64,000 nt of DNA from Burkholderiales bacterium (GTDB lineage: Bacteria > Pseudomonadota > Gammaproteobacteria > Burkholderiales > Usitatibacteraceae): NCBI GenBank assembly GCA_019634955.1, contig JAHCAK010000019.1:1-64000 (forward strand), written 5' to 3'. Below are positions 28,059-36,700 of this stretch, one piece after another (position 1 is the stretch's first letter; each line of letters opens with the position of its first letter). The translations under genes were made by a program, and so were the position numbers. The notes under the pieces were generated by a model. It made no database searches. It saw only the letters and a list, made by a program, of their open reading frames with translations, and was not told where the DNA came from.

Positions 28059-29711
28059 CTAGCGGCTCTTGCTGGTCCTCACGGTGAGCACGCTCGGCGG
28101 CGCGGTGAACGTGTCCGCCCGCGCGTTCTTCCAGAACACCTGGTACACCGGGCTCGCGGGGACGTCGTCGAGCAGCTCGCCGGGTTTCAGCCAGTGATGC
28201 AGCGCCGAGAGCGAGCGCACCTCGTTGGAGGAGACGCGGCGGATCACGTGCTCCGGGCCCAGCTCGCTGGGGTGGGAGAGGCCCGCGGCGCCCAGCAGCT
28301 CCTTCAGCGCCTTCATCGTGTTCTGGTGGAAGTTGAAGACGCGCTCGGCCTTGTCGGGCACGACGAGGGCGCGCATGCGGCGCGGGTCCTGGGTGGTCAC
28401 GCCCGTGGGGCAGTGGCCGGTGTGGCAGGTCTGGGCCTGCAGGCAGCCCAGCGCGAACATGAAGCCGCGGGCGGAATTGCAGAAGTCGGCGCCGATGGCC
28501 ATGGTGCGCGCGATGTCGAAGGCGGTGACGATCTTGCCGCTCGCACCGACTCGCACGCGCTCGCGCAGGTTCACGCCCACCAGCGAGTTGTGCACGAGCA
28601 TGAGCGCCTCGCGAAGCGGCGCGCCCACGTGGTCGGTGAACTCCAGCGGCGCGGCCCCCGTGCCGCCCTCGCCCCCGTCCACGACGATGAAGTCCGGCGT
28701 GATGCCCGTCTCCAGCATCGCCTTCACGATGCCGAACCACTCCCAGGGGTGGCCGATGGCGAGCTTGAAGCCCGTGGGCTTGCCGCCGGAGAGCGCGCGC
28801 AGGCGCTCGACGAACTGGAGCAGGCCGATCGGCGAGGAGAACGCGGAGTGGCTCGCGGGCGAGATGCAATCGACCCCCACCGGCACGTGGCGCGCCTCCG
28901 CGATCTCGGGCGTGACCTTGGCGCCCGGCAGCACGCCGCCGTGCCCGGGCTTCGCGCCCTGCGAGAGCTTCACCTCGATCATCCGCACCTGTTCGGCAGT
29001 GGCGTTGGCGACGAAGCGCTCCTCGTTGAAGCGGCCGGCGTCGTCGCGGCAGCCGAAGTAGCCGCTGCCGACCTCCCAGACGAGGTCGCCGCCGGGCTCG
29101 CGGTGGTAGCGCGAGATCGAGCCCTCGCCCGTGTCGTGGTAGAAGTTCCCGCGGCGCGCGCCCTCGTTCAGCGCGAGCACGGCGTTGGCCGAGAGCGCCC
29201 CGAAGCTCATGGCCGAGATGTTGAAGACGCTCGCCGAATAGGGCTTCGCCACGCGCCCCTCGCCGACGGCGATGCGGAAGTCATGGCTTTCGATCTCCAC
29301 CGGCGCGAGCGAGTGGTTGATCCACTCGTAGTGCGGCTCGTAGAAATCCATCTGCGTGCCGAAGGGCCGCTTGTCGACCGCGCCCTTGGCGCGCTGGTAG
29401 ACGATGGAGCGCTGTGCGCGCGAGAAGGGCGTGTGGTCGGTGTCGGCCTCGATGAAGTACTGGCGGATCTCGGGCCGGATGTACTCGAAGAAGAAGCGGA
29501 AGTGCGCGATGACGGGGTAGTTGCGGCGGATGGCCTGCCGCGGCTGCGCGTAGTCGACGAGGCCCACCAGCGCGAGGAGCGCGAACGCCGCCGCCGGCCA
29601 GTACCAGAGCGGCGAGAGCGGCACGGCTGCGAGGCTCGCCACCGCGAGCAACGCGCACGCGGCCCACGCCCAGTAGCGTTGCGGAACGATGCGGTCGAGC
29701 GCGCTCACCAC
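28059..29711 (-). CDS. FMN-binding glutamate synthase family protein (GltS-like, membrane-anchored)
   Basis: About 550 residues. Two N-terminal membrane helices (WAWAACALLAVASLAAVPL and YWPAAAFALLALVGL) precede the FMN barrel of glutamate synthase: SAMSFGALSANAVLALNEGA, LSQGAKPGHGGVLPG, FIVVDGGEGGTGAAP and the iron-sulfur Cys cluster CLQAQTCHTGHCPTGVTTQDP. The glutaminase domain is absent, so this is the archaeal-type or stand-alone family of uncertain activity. The GTG at 29711 follows a good ribosome site (GAGGAGGGG); an upstream ATG at 29810 lacks one. Confidence 0.85.
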   Translation of the reverse strand: MVSALDRIVPQRYWAWAACALLAVASLAAVPLSPLWYWPAAAFALLALVGLVDYAQPRQAIRRNYPVIAHFRFFFEYIRPEIRQYFIEADTDHTPFSRAQRSIVYQRAKGAVDKRPFGTQMDFYEPHYEWINHSLAPVEIESHDFRIAVGEGRVAKPYSASVFNISAMSFGALSANAVLALNEGARRGNFYHDTGEGSISRYHREPGGDLVWEVGSGYFGCRDDAGRFNEERFVANATAEQVRMIEVKLSQGAKPGHGGVLPGAKVTPEIAEARHVPVGVDCISPASHSAFSSPIGLLQFVERLRALSGGKPTGFKLAIGHPWEWFGIVKAMLETGITPDFIVVDGGEGGTGAAPLEFTDHVGAPLREALMLVHNSLVGVNLRERVRVGASGKIVTAFDIARTMAIGADFCNSARGFMFALGCLQAQTCHTGHCPTGVTTQDPRRMRALVVPDKAERVFNFHQNTMKALKELLGAAGLSHPSELGPEHVIRRVSSNEVRSLSALHHWLKPGELLDDVPASPVYQVFWKNARADTFTAPPSVLTVRTSKSR

Positions 29712-29839
29712 GGGCTTCCCCTCCTCGCGGCCTCCACGGCCCTGGCCGGCGACTCTACGGGAAGGCCCGCCGCCCCGCAATTCGCGGGCGTAGAATCGAG
29801 CAATACCCACACGAAGCGCACGCCCTCACGGAGACGACC

Positions 29840-30526
29840 ATGATCCGCCGCATTCCCCTCCTCCTCGCCGCCCTCCTCGCCCTGCCCGCCGCCGCGCAGA
29901 CCTCGCCGTGGTACCTGGGCGCGGCGCTGGGCCAGTCGAAGGCCGATTCCTCCCTCGTCCGCGACCGCGAGGCCACCATCGGCAACGGCAACGAGCCCAA
30001 CCTGCAATCCTCGTCGGACCTCAAGGACACGGCGGGCAAGGTGTTCGCCGGCTACCGCCTCTCGCCGCTCTTCGCCGTCGAGGCCCACTGGACCAGCCTC
30101 GGCAAGCAGCGCATCGACACCACCTTCGACGTGCCCTTCGGCCTCACGGGCCGCGGCGGCGTCCGCACCGACCGCAAGACGGAAGGCTATGGCGTGGACC
30201 TCCTCGCCGGCTGGGAAGCGACGCCGGGCCTCACGCTGCAAGCGAAGATCGGCGCCTTCCGCACCGACGTCACGACCGACACGACGCTCTCGGGCGACAC
30301 GAGCTTCGCCGATGGCACCGACGGCACGTTCCGCAGCGTCTCCGGCAACGAGACCATCGTGAAGTACGGGCTGGGCGCGCAGTACGCCGTGTCGAAGAAC
30401 CTCGCGGTGCGGCTGGAGTGGGAGCGCCTGCCCGACCTCGGCAAGAAGCTCGAGACCGCGAGCTCGGGCGCCGTCGGCGAGACCGACTACGACGCCTGGT
30501 GGCTCGGCGTCGTGTTCCGCTTCTAG
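29840..30526 (+). CDS. Outer-membrane beta-barrel protein
   Basis: A 228-residue OmpA/OmpW-type barrel. It has a signal peptide (MIRRIPLLLAALLALPAAAQ), then alternating amphipathic strands (SPWYLGAALGQSKAD, VFAGYRLSPLFAVEAHW, GYGVDLLAGWEATPG) and a C-terminal strand ending WWLGVVFRF with the terminal Phe recognised by the BAM complex. The large second loop carries a TDTTLSGDTSF stretch. The ligand is unknown. Its stop shares a CTAG with the convergent AsmA-like gene. Confidence 0.82.
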   Translation: MIRRIPLLLAALLALPAAAQTSPWYLGAALGQSKADSSLVRDREATIGNGNEPNLQSSSDLKDTAGKVFAGYRLSPLFAVEAHWTSLGKQRIDTTFDVPFGLTGRGGVRTDRKTEGYGVDLLAGWEATPGLTLQAKIGAFRTDVTTDTTLSGDTSFADGTDGTFRSVSGNETIVKYGLGAQYAVSKNLAVRLEWERLPDLGKKLETASSGAVGETDYDAWWLGVVFRF

Positions 30527-31251
30527 CGGATCAACCCGCGCAGGGCGTCTAGCGCGCCCTCGACGCCGCCCTTGCGCAGCGCGTCCACGTTCGTGAGGAC
30601 GGACTGCGCCACGCGCGAGACGATGGCGCCGGCAACGACGGAGGCTGCCTCGGCCGCCGTCGCGCCGCCGGAGCGCTTGCCGACGTCGCGCAGGTCGATG
30701 TCGGCGAGCTTGAAGGAGATGCCGCCGCCCTTGAGCAGCGGGTTCGTCATCGTCACGCGCGCCTCGCGGATCGTGATGCGCCCGATCAGGTAGCGCCGGC
30801 CCTTCGCGCGCCCGCCCGCCCCGGGCTTCCCGGCGGGCTCGCCGCCGGCTTCCTTCACGTAGCGCTCGACATTGCGGCGGATGGCGTCGAGGTTGTTGCC
30901 GCCGCCGCGCAGCTCGTAGGCGATCTCCGGGGCATCGACCAGGATGTCGCGGATCACCACGACGTCTGCGGCGAGCGTGGCCGGGTCGACGCTCGCCGTG
31001 ATGGTGCCCGCCCTGAGCGCCCGCGGCGCGCTGTAGCCCGGCGGGTTGCCGACCTCAAGCCCGCGGATCGTCCCGCGGCCGTCGGCGGTGGAGATCCGCA
31101 CCTCGCGCACCGCGACCGGCACGCCGAGCACGCGCGGCCCGAAGTGCTCGATGGCGGCCTTCACGACGAAGTCGAGGGAGTTCCACGCCCACCAGAGCCC
31201 GCCCGCCGCGACGGCGAGGACGACCGCCCCTCCGATGGCCCAGCGCTTCAT
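30523..31251 (-). CDS. AsmA-like membrane-anchored periplasmic protein
   Basis: This 242-residue protein has an N-terminal helix (WAIGGAVVLAVAAGGLWWAW) followed by a beta-rich periplasmic part with VREVRISTADGRGTIRGLEVGNPPGYSAPRAL and ITIREARVTMTNPLLKGGGISFKLADIDLRDVG, the repeat style of AsmA/TamB-like lipid-transfer proteins. It is short for that family. It lies 23 bases downstream of the aminopeptidase gene on the same strand. Confidence 0.65.
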   Translation of the reverse strand: MKRWAIGGAVVLAVAAGGLWWAWNSLDFVVKAAIEHFGPRVLGVPVAVREVRISTADGRGTIRGLEVGNPPGYSAPRALRAGTITASVDPATLAADVVVIRDILVDAPEIAYELRGGGNNLDAIRRNVERYVKEAGGEPAGKPGAGGRAKGRRYLIGRITIREARVTMTNPLLKGGGISFKLADIDLRDVGKRSGGATAAEAASVVAGAIVSRVAQSVLTNVDALRKGGVEGALDALRGLIR

Positions 31252-31274
31252 GCGGGCTTCGTGCGCCGTGCGGC

Positions 31275-32642
31275 CTACTCCAGGGCCGCGAGCGCCGCGC
31301 GAAGCCCCATCGCGTCCCCGCCCGCGGGCCGCCCGGGCCGCGACACGTCGTTCCAGGCGAAGGTGTCGAAGTGCGCCCACGGCGTCGCCTCCGGCACGAA
31401 CCAGTCGAGGAAGAGCGCGCCCACGATGGCGCCCGCGAAGCCGCCCTTGCCGGAGTTGTTGAAGTCCGCGACCTCGCTCTCGAAGAGGCGGCGGTAGCTG
31501 CGCCACAGCGGCATGCGCCAGACCGGGTCCTCCACCGCTTCCGCCCCGTCGGCGAGCTTCCGCGCAAGCTTCTCGTCGTTGGCGAAGAAAGCCGGCAGCT
31601 CCGGGCCCAGCGCCACGCGCGCCGCCCCCGTGAGCGTGGCGAAGTCGATCACCAGCTTGGGCTTCTCCTCCACCGCGTAGGCGAGCGCGTCGCACAGGAT
31701 CACGCGGCCCTCGGCGTCGGTGTTGCCGATCTCGACGGTGAGGCCCTTGCGCGTGCGCACGATGTCGCCGGGCCGGTAGGCGTTGCCCGCGATGGAATTC
31801 TCCACCGCCGGCACGAGGAGCTGCAGGCGGTACGGAAGCTTCCTCTGCATCACGAGGCGCGCGAGCGCGATGGCGTGGGCGGCGCCGCCCATGTCCTTCT
31901 TCATGAGGCGCATGCCCTCGGCGCCCTTGATGTCGAGGCCGCCGGTGTCGAAGCACACGCCCTTGCCGACGATGGCGAGCCGCGGGTGCTTCGGGTTGCC
32001 CCAGTTCAGCTCCAGCAGCCGCGGCGGGCGCGCGGCCGCGCGCCCCACGGCGTGGATGGCGGGGAAGTTCTGCGCGAGCAGCTCGTCACCCACCCACTCG
32101 TCGAACTCGGCGCCGAAGAGGTCGGCCTGCTCGCGCACGATGTCGGAGAGCTCCGCGGGGCCCATGTCCTCCGCCGGCGTGTTGACGAGGTCGCGCACCA
32201 GCTTCACGGCATCGGCCACGCCCAGCGCCTGGGCGACCTTGTCCGAGGCGGCGAGCTGCAGGTCCGCCGGCTTGCGGCGCCCCTTCCTGTAGCGCGTGAA
32301 CTGGTAGCTCCCCAGCGCCCAGCCGAACGCGGCCTTGTCCTCGCCGATCGTGACCGGGCCCTTGCCGAGGGCGTAGCGCCCCGCCGGGAGCTTGAGCGGC
32401 AGGTGCGCGAGCGCCCACGGGTCGTCGGCATCGCGCACGCCCGCGATCACGAGCTCCACCTCGCCCTTCGCGCCCGGGACCGTGCAATGCGTGTGGGGCT
32501 TCGCCTCGAAATCGCCCGAGGCGACCCAGCGGCGCTGGGCGGGGGTGAGCTTCTCGAGGAGCTTGGGCAGGCGCTTCGCGTCGGTGGCGAGGAGGGGGGT
32601 CGCGGACTTGTCGAAGGCCTTGCGGTCGGTGATGACGGTCAT
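31275..32642 (-). CDS. M17 family leucyl aminopeptidase
   Basis: A 455-residue M17 peptidase. Metal-binding and catalytic motifs are VGKGVCFDTGGLDIK (Lys and Asp ligands), MKKDMGGAAHAIALA, and NTDAEGRVILCDALAYA with the catalytic Arg. The N-terminal domain is divergent, as in PepB-like members. It cleaves N-terminal residues from peptides in the cytoplasm. The ATG at 32642 was chosen because it starts the conserved region (MTVITDRKAF); a longer frame upstream enters the palindromic element. Confidence 0.9.
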   Translation of the reverse strand: MTVITDRKAFDKSATPLLATDAKRLPKLLEKLTPAQRRWVASGDFEAKPHTHCTVPGAKGEVELVIAGVRDADDPWALAHLPLKLPAGRYALGKGPVTIGEDKAAFGWALGSYQFTRYRKGRRKPADLQLAASDKVAQALGVADAVKLVRDLVNTPAEDMGPAELSDIVREQADLFGAEFDEWVGDELLAQNFPAIHAVGRAAARPPRLLELNWGNPKHPRLAIVGKGVCFDTGGLDIKGAEGMRLMKKDMGGAAHAIALARLVMQRKLPYRLQLLVPAVENSIAGNAYRPGDIVRTRKGLTVEIGNTDAEGRVILCDALAYAVEEKPKLVIDFATLTGAARVALGPELPAFFANDEKLARKLADGAEAVEDPVWRMPLWRSYRRLFESEVADFNNSGKGGFAGAIVGALFLDWFVPEATPWAHFDTFAWNDVSRPGRPAGGDAMGLRAALAALE

Positions 32643-32701
32643 GGGGAAAGGGGAAGTGCGGGAGGGAATGCGCGATTTTAGCCGGTTATGCCTTCGTCGC
32701 T

Positions 32702-32887
32702 TGCGGGAGGTTTGTTCCCTGCGTCTCCTTGGGCGCGCAAGCATGACCATCGGACGGGTCCCAAAAAGTCGGGGGCGCTCAACACACGAGCACCCCCGAC
32801 TTTTTACCCGTCAAGAGATGGGGCCGCTGCGCTGCCCCATCCCGATGGTCGCGCGCCCGAGGAGACGCAGGGAACAAACCTCCCGCA
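32702..32887. repeat. Nested 186-bp palindromic element
   Basis: Outer arms of 37 bases (32702-32738 and 32851-32887) are inverted copies with one mismatch. They are extended inward by ACCATCGG/CCGATGGT (32746-32753 and 32842-32849) and ACGGGT/ACCCGT (32754-32759 and 32806-32811). Inside are the hairpin at 32763-32805 and a second 8-bp hairpin GATGGGGC/GCCCCATC (32817-32824 and 32834-32841). The whole could fold as a branched cruciform or RNA. It fills most of the 309-base gap between two minus-strand genes. Confidence 0.9.
32763..32805. terminator. Bidirectional intrinsic terminator hairpin
   Basis: An 18-bp stem with one mismatch (32763-32780 and 32788-32805), loop AACACAC, flanked by A5 on the left and T5 on the right, so a U-tract follows the hairpin in either direction. 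It sits at the centre of the palindromic element and would stop transcripts of the minus-strand gene at 32952-33458. Confidence 0.8.
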
Positions 32888-32906
32888 GGCCACCCCGCCG
32901 GCGCCG

Positions 32907-32940
32907 TGCCTGTGCGCGCATTCCCTTCCGCGCACGGGCA
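32907..32940. repeat. Hairpin after the 33-kb gene
   Basis: A 12-bp stem (TGCCTGTGCGCG at 32907-32918 and CGCGCACGGGCA at 32929-32940, one mismatch) lies 11 bases beyond the stop of the minus-strand gene at 32952. No T-tract follows it. Confidence 0.6.
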
Positions 32941-32951
32941 GGGTCACGCGG

Positions 32952-33458
32952 TCACTTGAGGCGCTTGTAGTCGATCTCCCACTGCGTGGACCAGGTCTTG
33001 CCGCCGTCGTGGGAGCTTTGCCAGAGCCACTTGAGGCTGGCGGGCTTCACGTCGCGGAAGACCATGCGCTGGCGGATGGCCTTGCCGTCGCGGACGAACT
33101 CGCGCTCGAAGGTGGGGTCGCCGTTGTCGGCGCCGCCCACGAAGTCGAGGTACGCGCCGGTATTGTCGACCCAGGTCTGGCGCCAGCGCCTGGTGGCGCG
33201 GTCGTAGGTGGAGACGCTGGTGCCGTCGAGCTTCGTGCCGGGGGCGCCGGTGAACTGCTCGACGATGACGCAGCCGTCCAGCGCCTTGGTGATGCGGTTG
33301 GCGCTCTTCGTGCCGGAGTGGGAAAGTTCCCACTCGCCCACCCAGAAGTCGTAGCGGCGCGACTCGGGCGTGTCGCAGCCGTAGGTGGGCGTCGTCTGGG
33401 CGGTTGCGGCGGAGGCGACGAGGGTCGCGGCGAGGGCGGTGGCGGTCAGGGCGCGCAT
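32952..33458 (-). CDS. Exported DUF1579-like protein
   Basis: This 168-residue protein has a signal peptide (MRALTATALAATLVASAATA) and a single beta-barrel-like domain: YDFWVGEWELSHSG, IVEQFTGAPGTKLDGTSVSTYDRATRRWRQTWVDNTGAYLDFVGG and ending WSTQWEIDYKRLK. The 'FWVGEW' start and 'YDRATRRWRQTWVD' are typical of DUF1579/lipocalin-like proteins of unknown function. It is exported and monocistronic, with strong hairpins downstream. Confidence 0.75.
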   Translation of the reverse strand: MRALTATALAATLVASAATAQTTPTYGCDTPESRRYDFWVGEWELSHSGTKSANRITKALDGCVIVEQFTGAPGTKLDGTSVSTYDRATRRWRQTWVDNTGAYLDFVGGADNGDPTFEREFVRDGKAIRQRMVFRDVKPASLKWLWQSSHDGGKTWSTQWEIDYKRLK

Positions 33459-33591
33459 GGTGTCCTCCGGAAGTAGCCGGGGTCATTGTGGGCGCAGCGG
33501 CGCAGGCGCGCGTTGCCGTTTCTCGCTTGCGGTGGTTCCGGACGTGCTCGCACATGAGCCGCTCCACCCTATCGCCGTACGCGTCCGACCC

Positions 33592-33605
33592 TTGATCTGC
33601 ATCAA
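33592..33605 (+). promoter_or_regulatory. Perfect FNR/Dnr-type box (TTGAT-CTGC-ATCAA)
   Basis: The 14 bases match the Crp/Fnr-family palindrome TTGAT-N4-ATCAA exactly. It lies 148 bases before the GTG of the IPTL-CTERM/subtilase gene and 134 bases before the ATG of the divergent DUF1579-like gene, in an AT-richer stretch. It suggests oxygen- or NO-dependent control of one or both genes. Confidence 0.65.
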
Positions 33606-33752
33606 TTGCAGACCTTCCAAGCATTGGAAGCACGTGTTAATGTGGCTGCGGCGCAGGTGGACGAATTTGAAGTCCACCGACTTTTCGACTTGGGCCTGCC
33701 GACCGGGAGCGCGGGGGGCGGGGATGATCGTCATTCAGGGGAGAAGACGCGA

Positions 33753-36700
33753 GTGATTGCATGCAAGACTTCGATCAGATCGATGGGCGCGGTGCTTGCG
33801 CTCGCGGGTGCTCTGCTGTTGACCTGTGGCACGGCCGCAGCACAAGAGACGGCGAGCATCATGGTTCTGCCTTCCGCGACGCCCACCACAACGGACCGCG
33901 TCGTGGCGCGAATCACGCATTTTCAAGCGTTTGGATGCTATACGTTCACGCCCGCAGTGACGCCGCTGCCCGGGGGTGTGTTCGAAGTACGCTATACCGT
34001 GGTTGGAGCGCTACAACCATTCAATTGTACCCAGACGTTTGACATAGATCTCGGCGTTCTACCTCCCGGCAACTACACGGTACGGTTCATCACAAACGTG
34101 GTTCTCGCAGCCGCAAGCTTCACCGTTTCCATTTCGTCGATCCCGGTCCCAACGATCAGCGAGTGGGGTGTCGCGATATTGGCCATCCTGGTTGCCGCGG
34201 TCGCGATGCTATATGGCCGGTGGAGGGGGGGGGGCAAAGAGGCGGTTGGCCGGCGCCATCTGGGATTGCTGCTTGCAGGGTGCCTGACATTCTTCGGTAC
34301 GCCCGGCAGCGTTTCGAAGGCAGTTGCTGCTGAAATTGCCCCGAGGGCGACTCTGACAGACCTTGTCGTTCGGTTCGACCGCCGGGTAGAGACGAGATCG
34401 GTCCGCGAGATCGTCGACGCCGTGAATGCGGGCCGGGATGCGGTGCTCTCGAGCCGTCTTCAGGGACCATCCGCCGCACGTCGCCTGCTCTGGCGCGACC
34501 CTACCGAGTACGAGCGGAATTTCATCGCGAAATACCCGACGGCGCTCTTGTCGCAACTGTTCGAATTCATCGTGCTCACGTACGACGATCTGCGCGATCT
34601 CGAGATCGTCGCGAGTGCCCTTCGCCGCGCCGGCTCGATACGCTCGGTCGAGCGCGTGCACGCCTTGCGCCCTGCCGCCGTGGATCCGCTCCTGGGTTCG
34701 CCCGGCCAATCCTCGGACATCTCGCAGTGGGGCATGCATGCGCTTTTCCTTCCCGCCGCGTGGAGCAAGACCAAGGGCCGGGCGACGATTGCCTATCTGG
34801 ACACCGGGCTGGCGACCTCACATGGAGATCTCCAAGCGAATTACCGGCCTCACCTCTCTCGGAACCTGACGACGAACGGAATCAGCGGCGATCTTGAGGA
34901 CAATTGGGTCTTCAATGGGATTCCGTTTCAAGGGCATGGTACTCACGTTGCAGGCATCCTCGCTGGCACGAACGACAATGGAATCGGAGTTTCGGGAGCT
35001 TGTCCGAATTGCTCGCTCGTTGCAGTAAAAGACTCCGCTCTTACAAATGTTGGCCTCGCAAACGGAATTACATATGCTTTGGCGGCGGGAGCCCAGATTC
35101 TAAACCTCAGCCTGACTCTTCCCTCTACGGTTGAGGCTTGCACCGATCCCACTTCGGCGACGGCGCAATCTTGGTGCATCGCGTTGGGACTCGCGCTCGA
35201 GAACGAGATGTCGGTTGTTGCGGCGGCGGGCAACGGTGGTGGAATCGGAAATTTCGCACCGGCAAACAGCGTGGGCGTAATTGCAGTCGGGGGGCTTCAG
35301 CCCGGACAACTTCCCGCCGAAACCTCGGGTACCGGGACGTACTTTTGGCGAGGAGATTGGATTTATGTGACTGGAGGTTCCCCGCAAGGCCAACGACATG
35401 GTTCCGACTACTACGCCAAACCCGGGTACTACTTTCTCGCTCCCGCAGCCCGCATTCTGTCAACATATCCTCCCTATGCACCGGAGTGGCTGACCGTTGA
35501 GAATCCATATGGGTTCTGGGGATGCGGAGACAGCCTCTACGCGAACGGCTCGGGATACGGGCTCTGCACGGGGACATCCATGGCTTCGCCCCATGTCGCC
35601 GCGATCGCCGGGTTGATGCGCTCCGTGAACCCGCTCTTGACATACGAGAACACCGCCACGCTCCTGGGAACGGGCGCGTCCAGCGTTTGGGTGCAAACCT
35701 TTCACGAGTGGAGCCAAGGGTCGCTGGGAGGACTGCTGGAGAAGGCGAAGCCCGACGCAAGTGCAGCGGTCCAGGCAGCCTTGGACTTCGGCAGTACATC
35801 AGGCGGCATCGCCAACCGGCGCACCCCGCTGTTCGGCCTCTATTCATCGGCGCGGGCGGGCCACTTCTACACGACGAACCCGCAAGCCGCGAAATCCGCG
35901 ATTGTCGGAACCCTGATTCCAACAGCTTCGACGCTCCCTGAGGACAATGCGCACCGCACCGTAGGAAGCACCGTGGTGGGTTACCGCTGCTTTCCGCCGG
36001 ACCCGGCCACCTGCCAAGGTCAAGTAACCGATCACACGCCGCGTGCCTTGGTGGAGGTATTCACCACCGAGATCAATCCCTTCGGGCCCGGCGACCCGAC
36101 GGTGATGCTGCCGCTTTACCGCCTGTCGAAGGTCGAGTCGCAGACCGTGCGCTACACGTACGAGACGAGCGAGTTGCGAAAGGGCACGCTGCTCGCCGGT
36201 GGCTGGAAGGTGGACGGCGTCGAGGGCTACGTCCTCGACCGGCCCAGGGCCGGCGCCGCCCTGCTCTGCCGCAAATACAATGGCTCCGACTATGTCCTCT
36301 TCCCCGGCTCGGGGCCGAACCGCGACGACTGCTCGGCGCAGTCCGACTGTCACCTGACGTCAGGGGCGAATTGCGGCCCGGACGGCTACACGCAGACGGT
36401 TGAGGTCACAGGCATCGGCTACGTGTTCCCCACCCAGCCGAGCCTGACGGTCTCGCGCACCGGCTTCGGTACGGGCACCGTCACCTCCGCTCCAGCCGGC
36501 ATCGACTGCGGCTCGACCTGCTCGGCGAACTTCGATATCGGCCAGCCGGTCTCGCTCGCCGCCACGCCCATGGGCACCTCGAGCTTCACCGGGTGGAGCG
36601 GGGCCTGCACCGGAGCCGGGTCGTGCCAGGTGACGATGAATACAGCGGCGAACGTGACGGCCTCATTCACCCGCCCCGTGCATGTGCGCGGGGACGTGCA

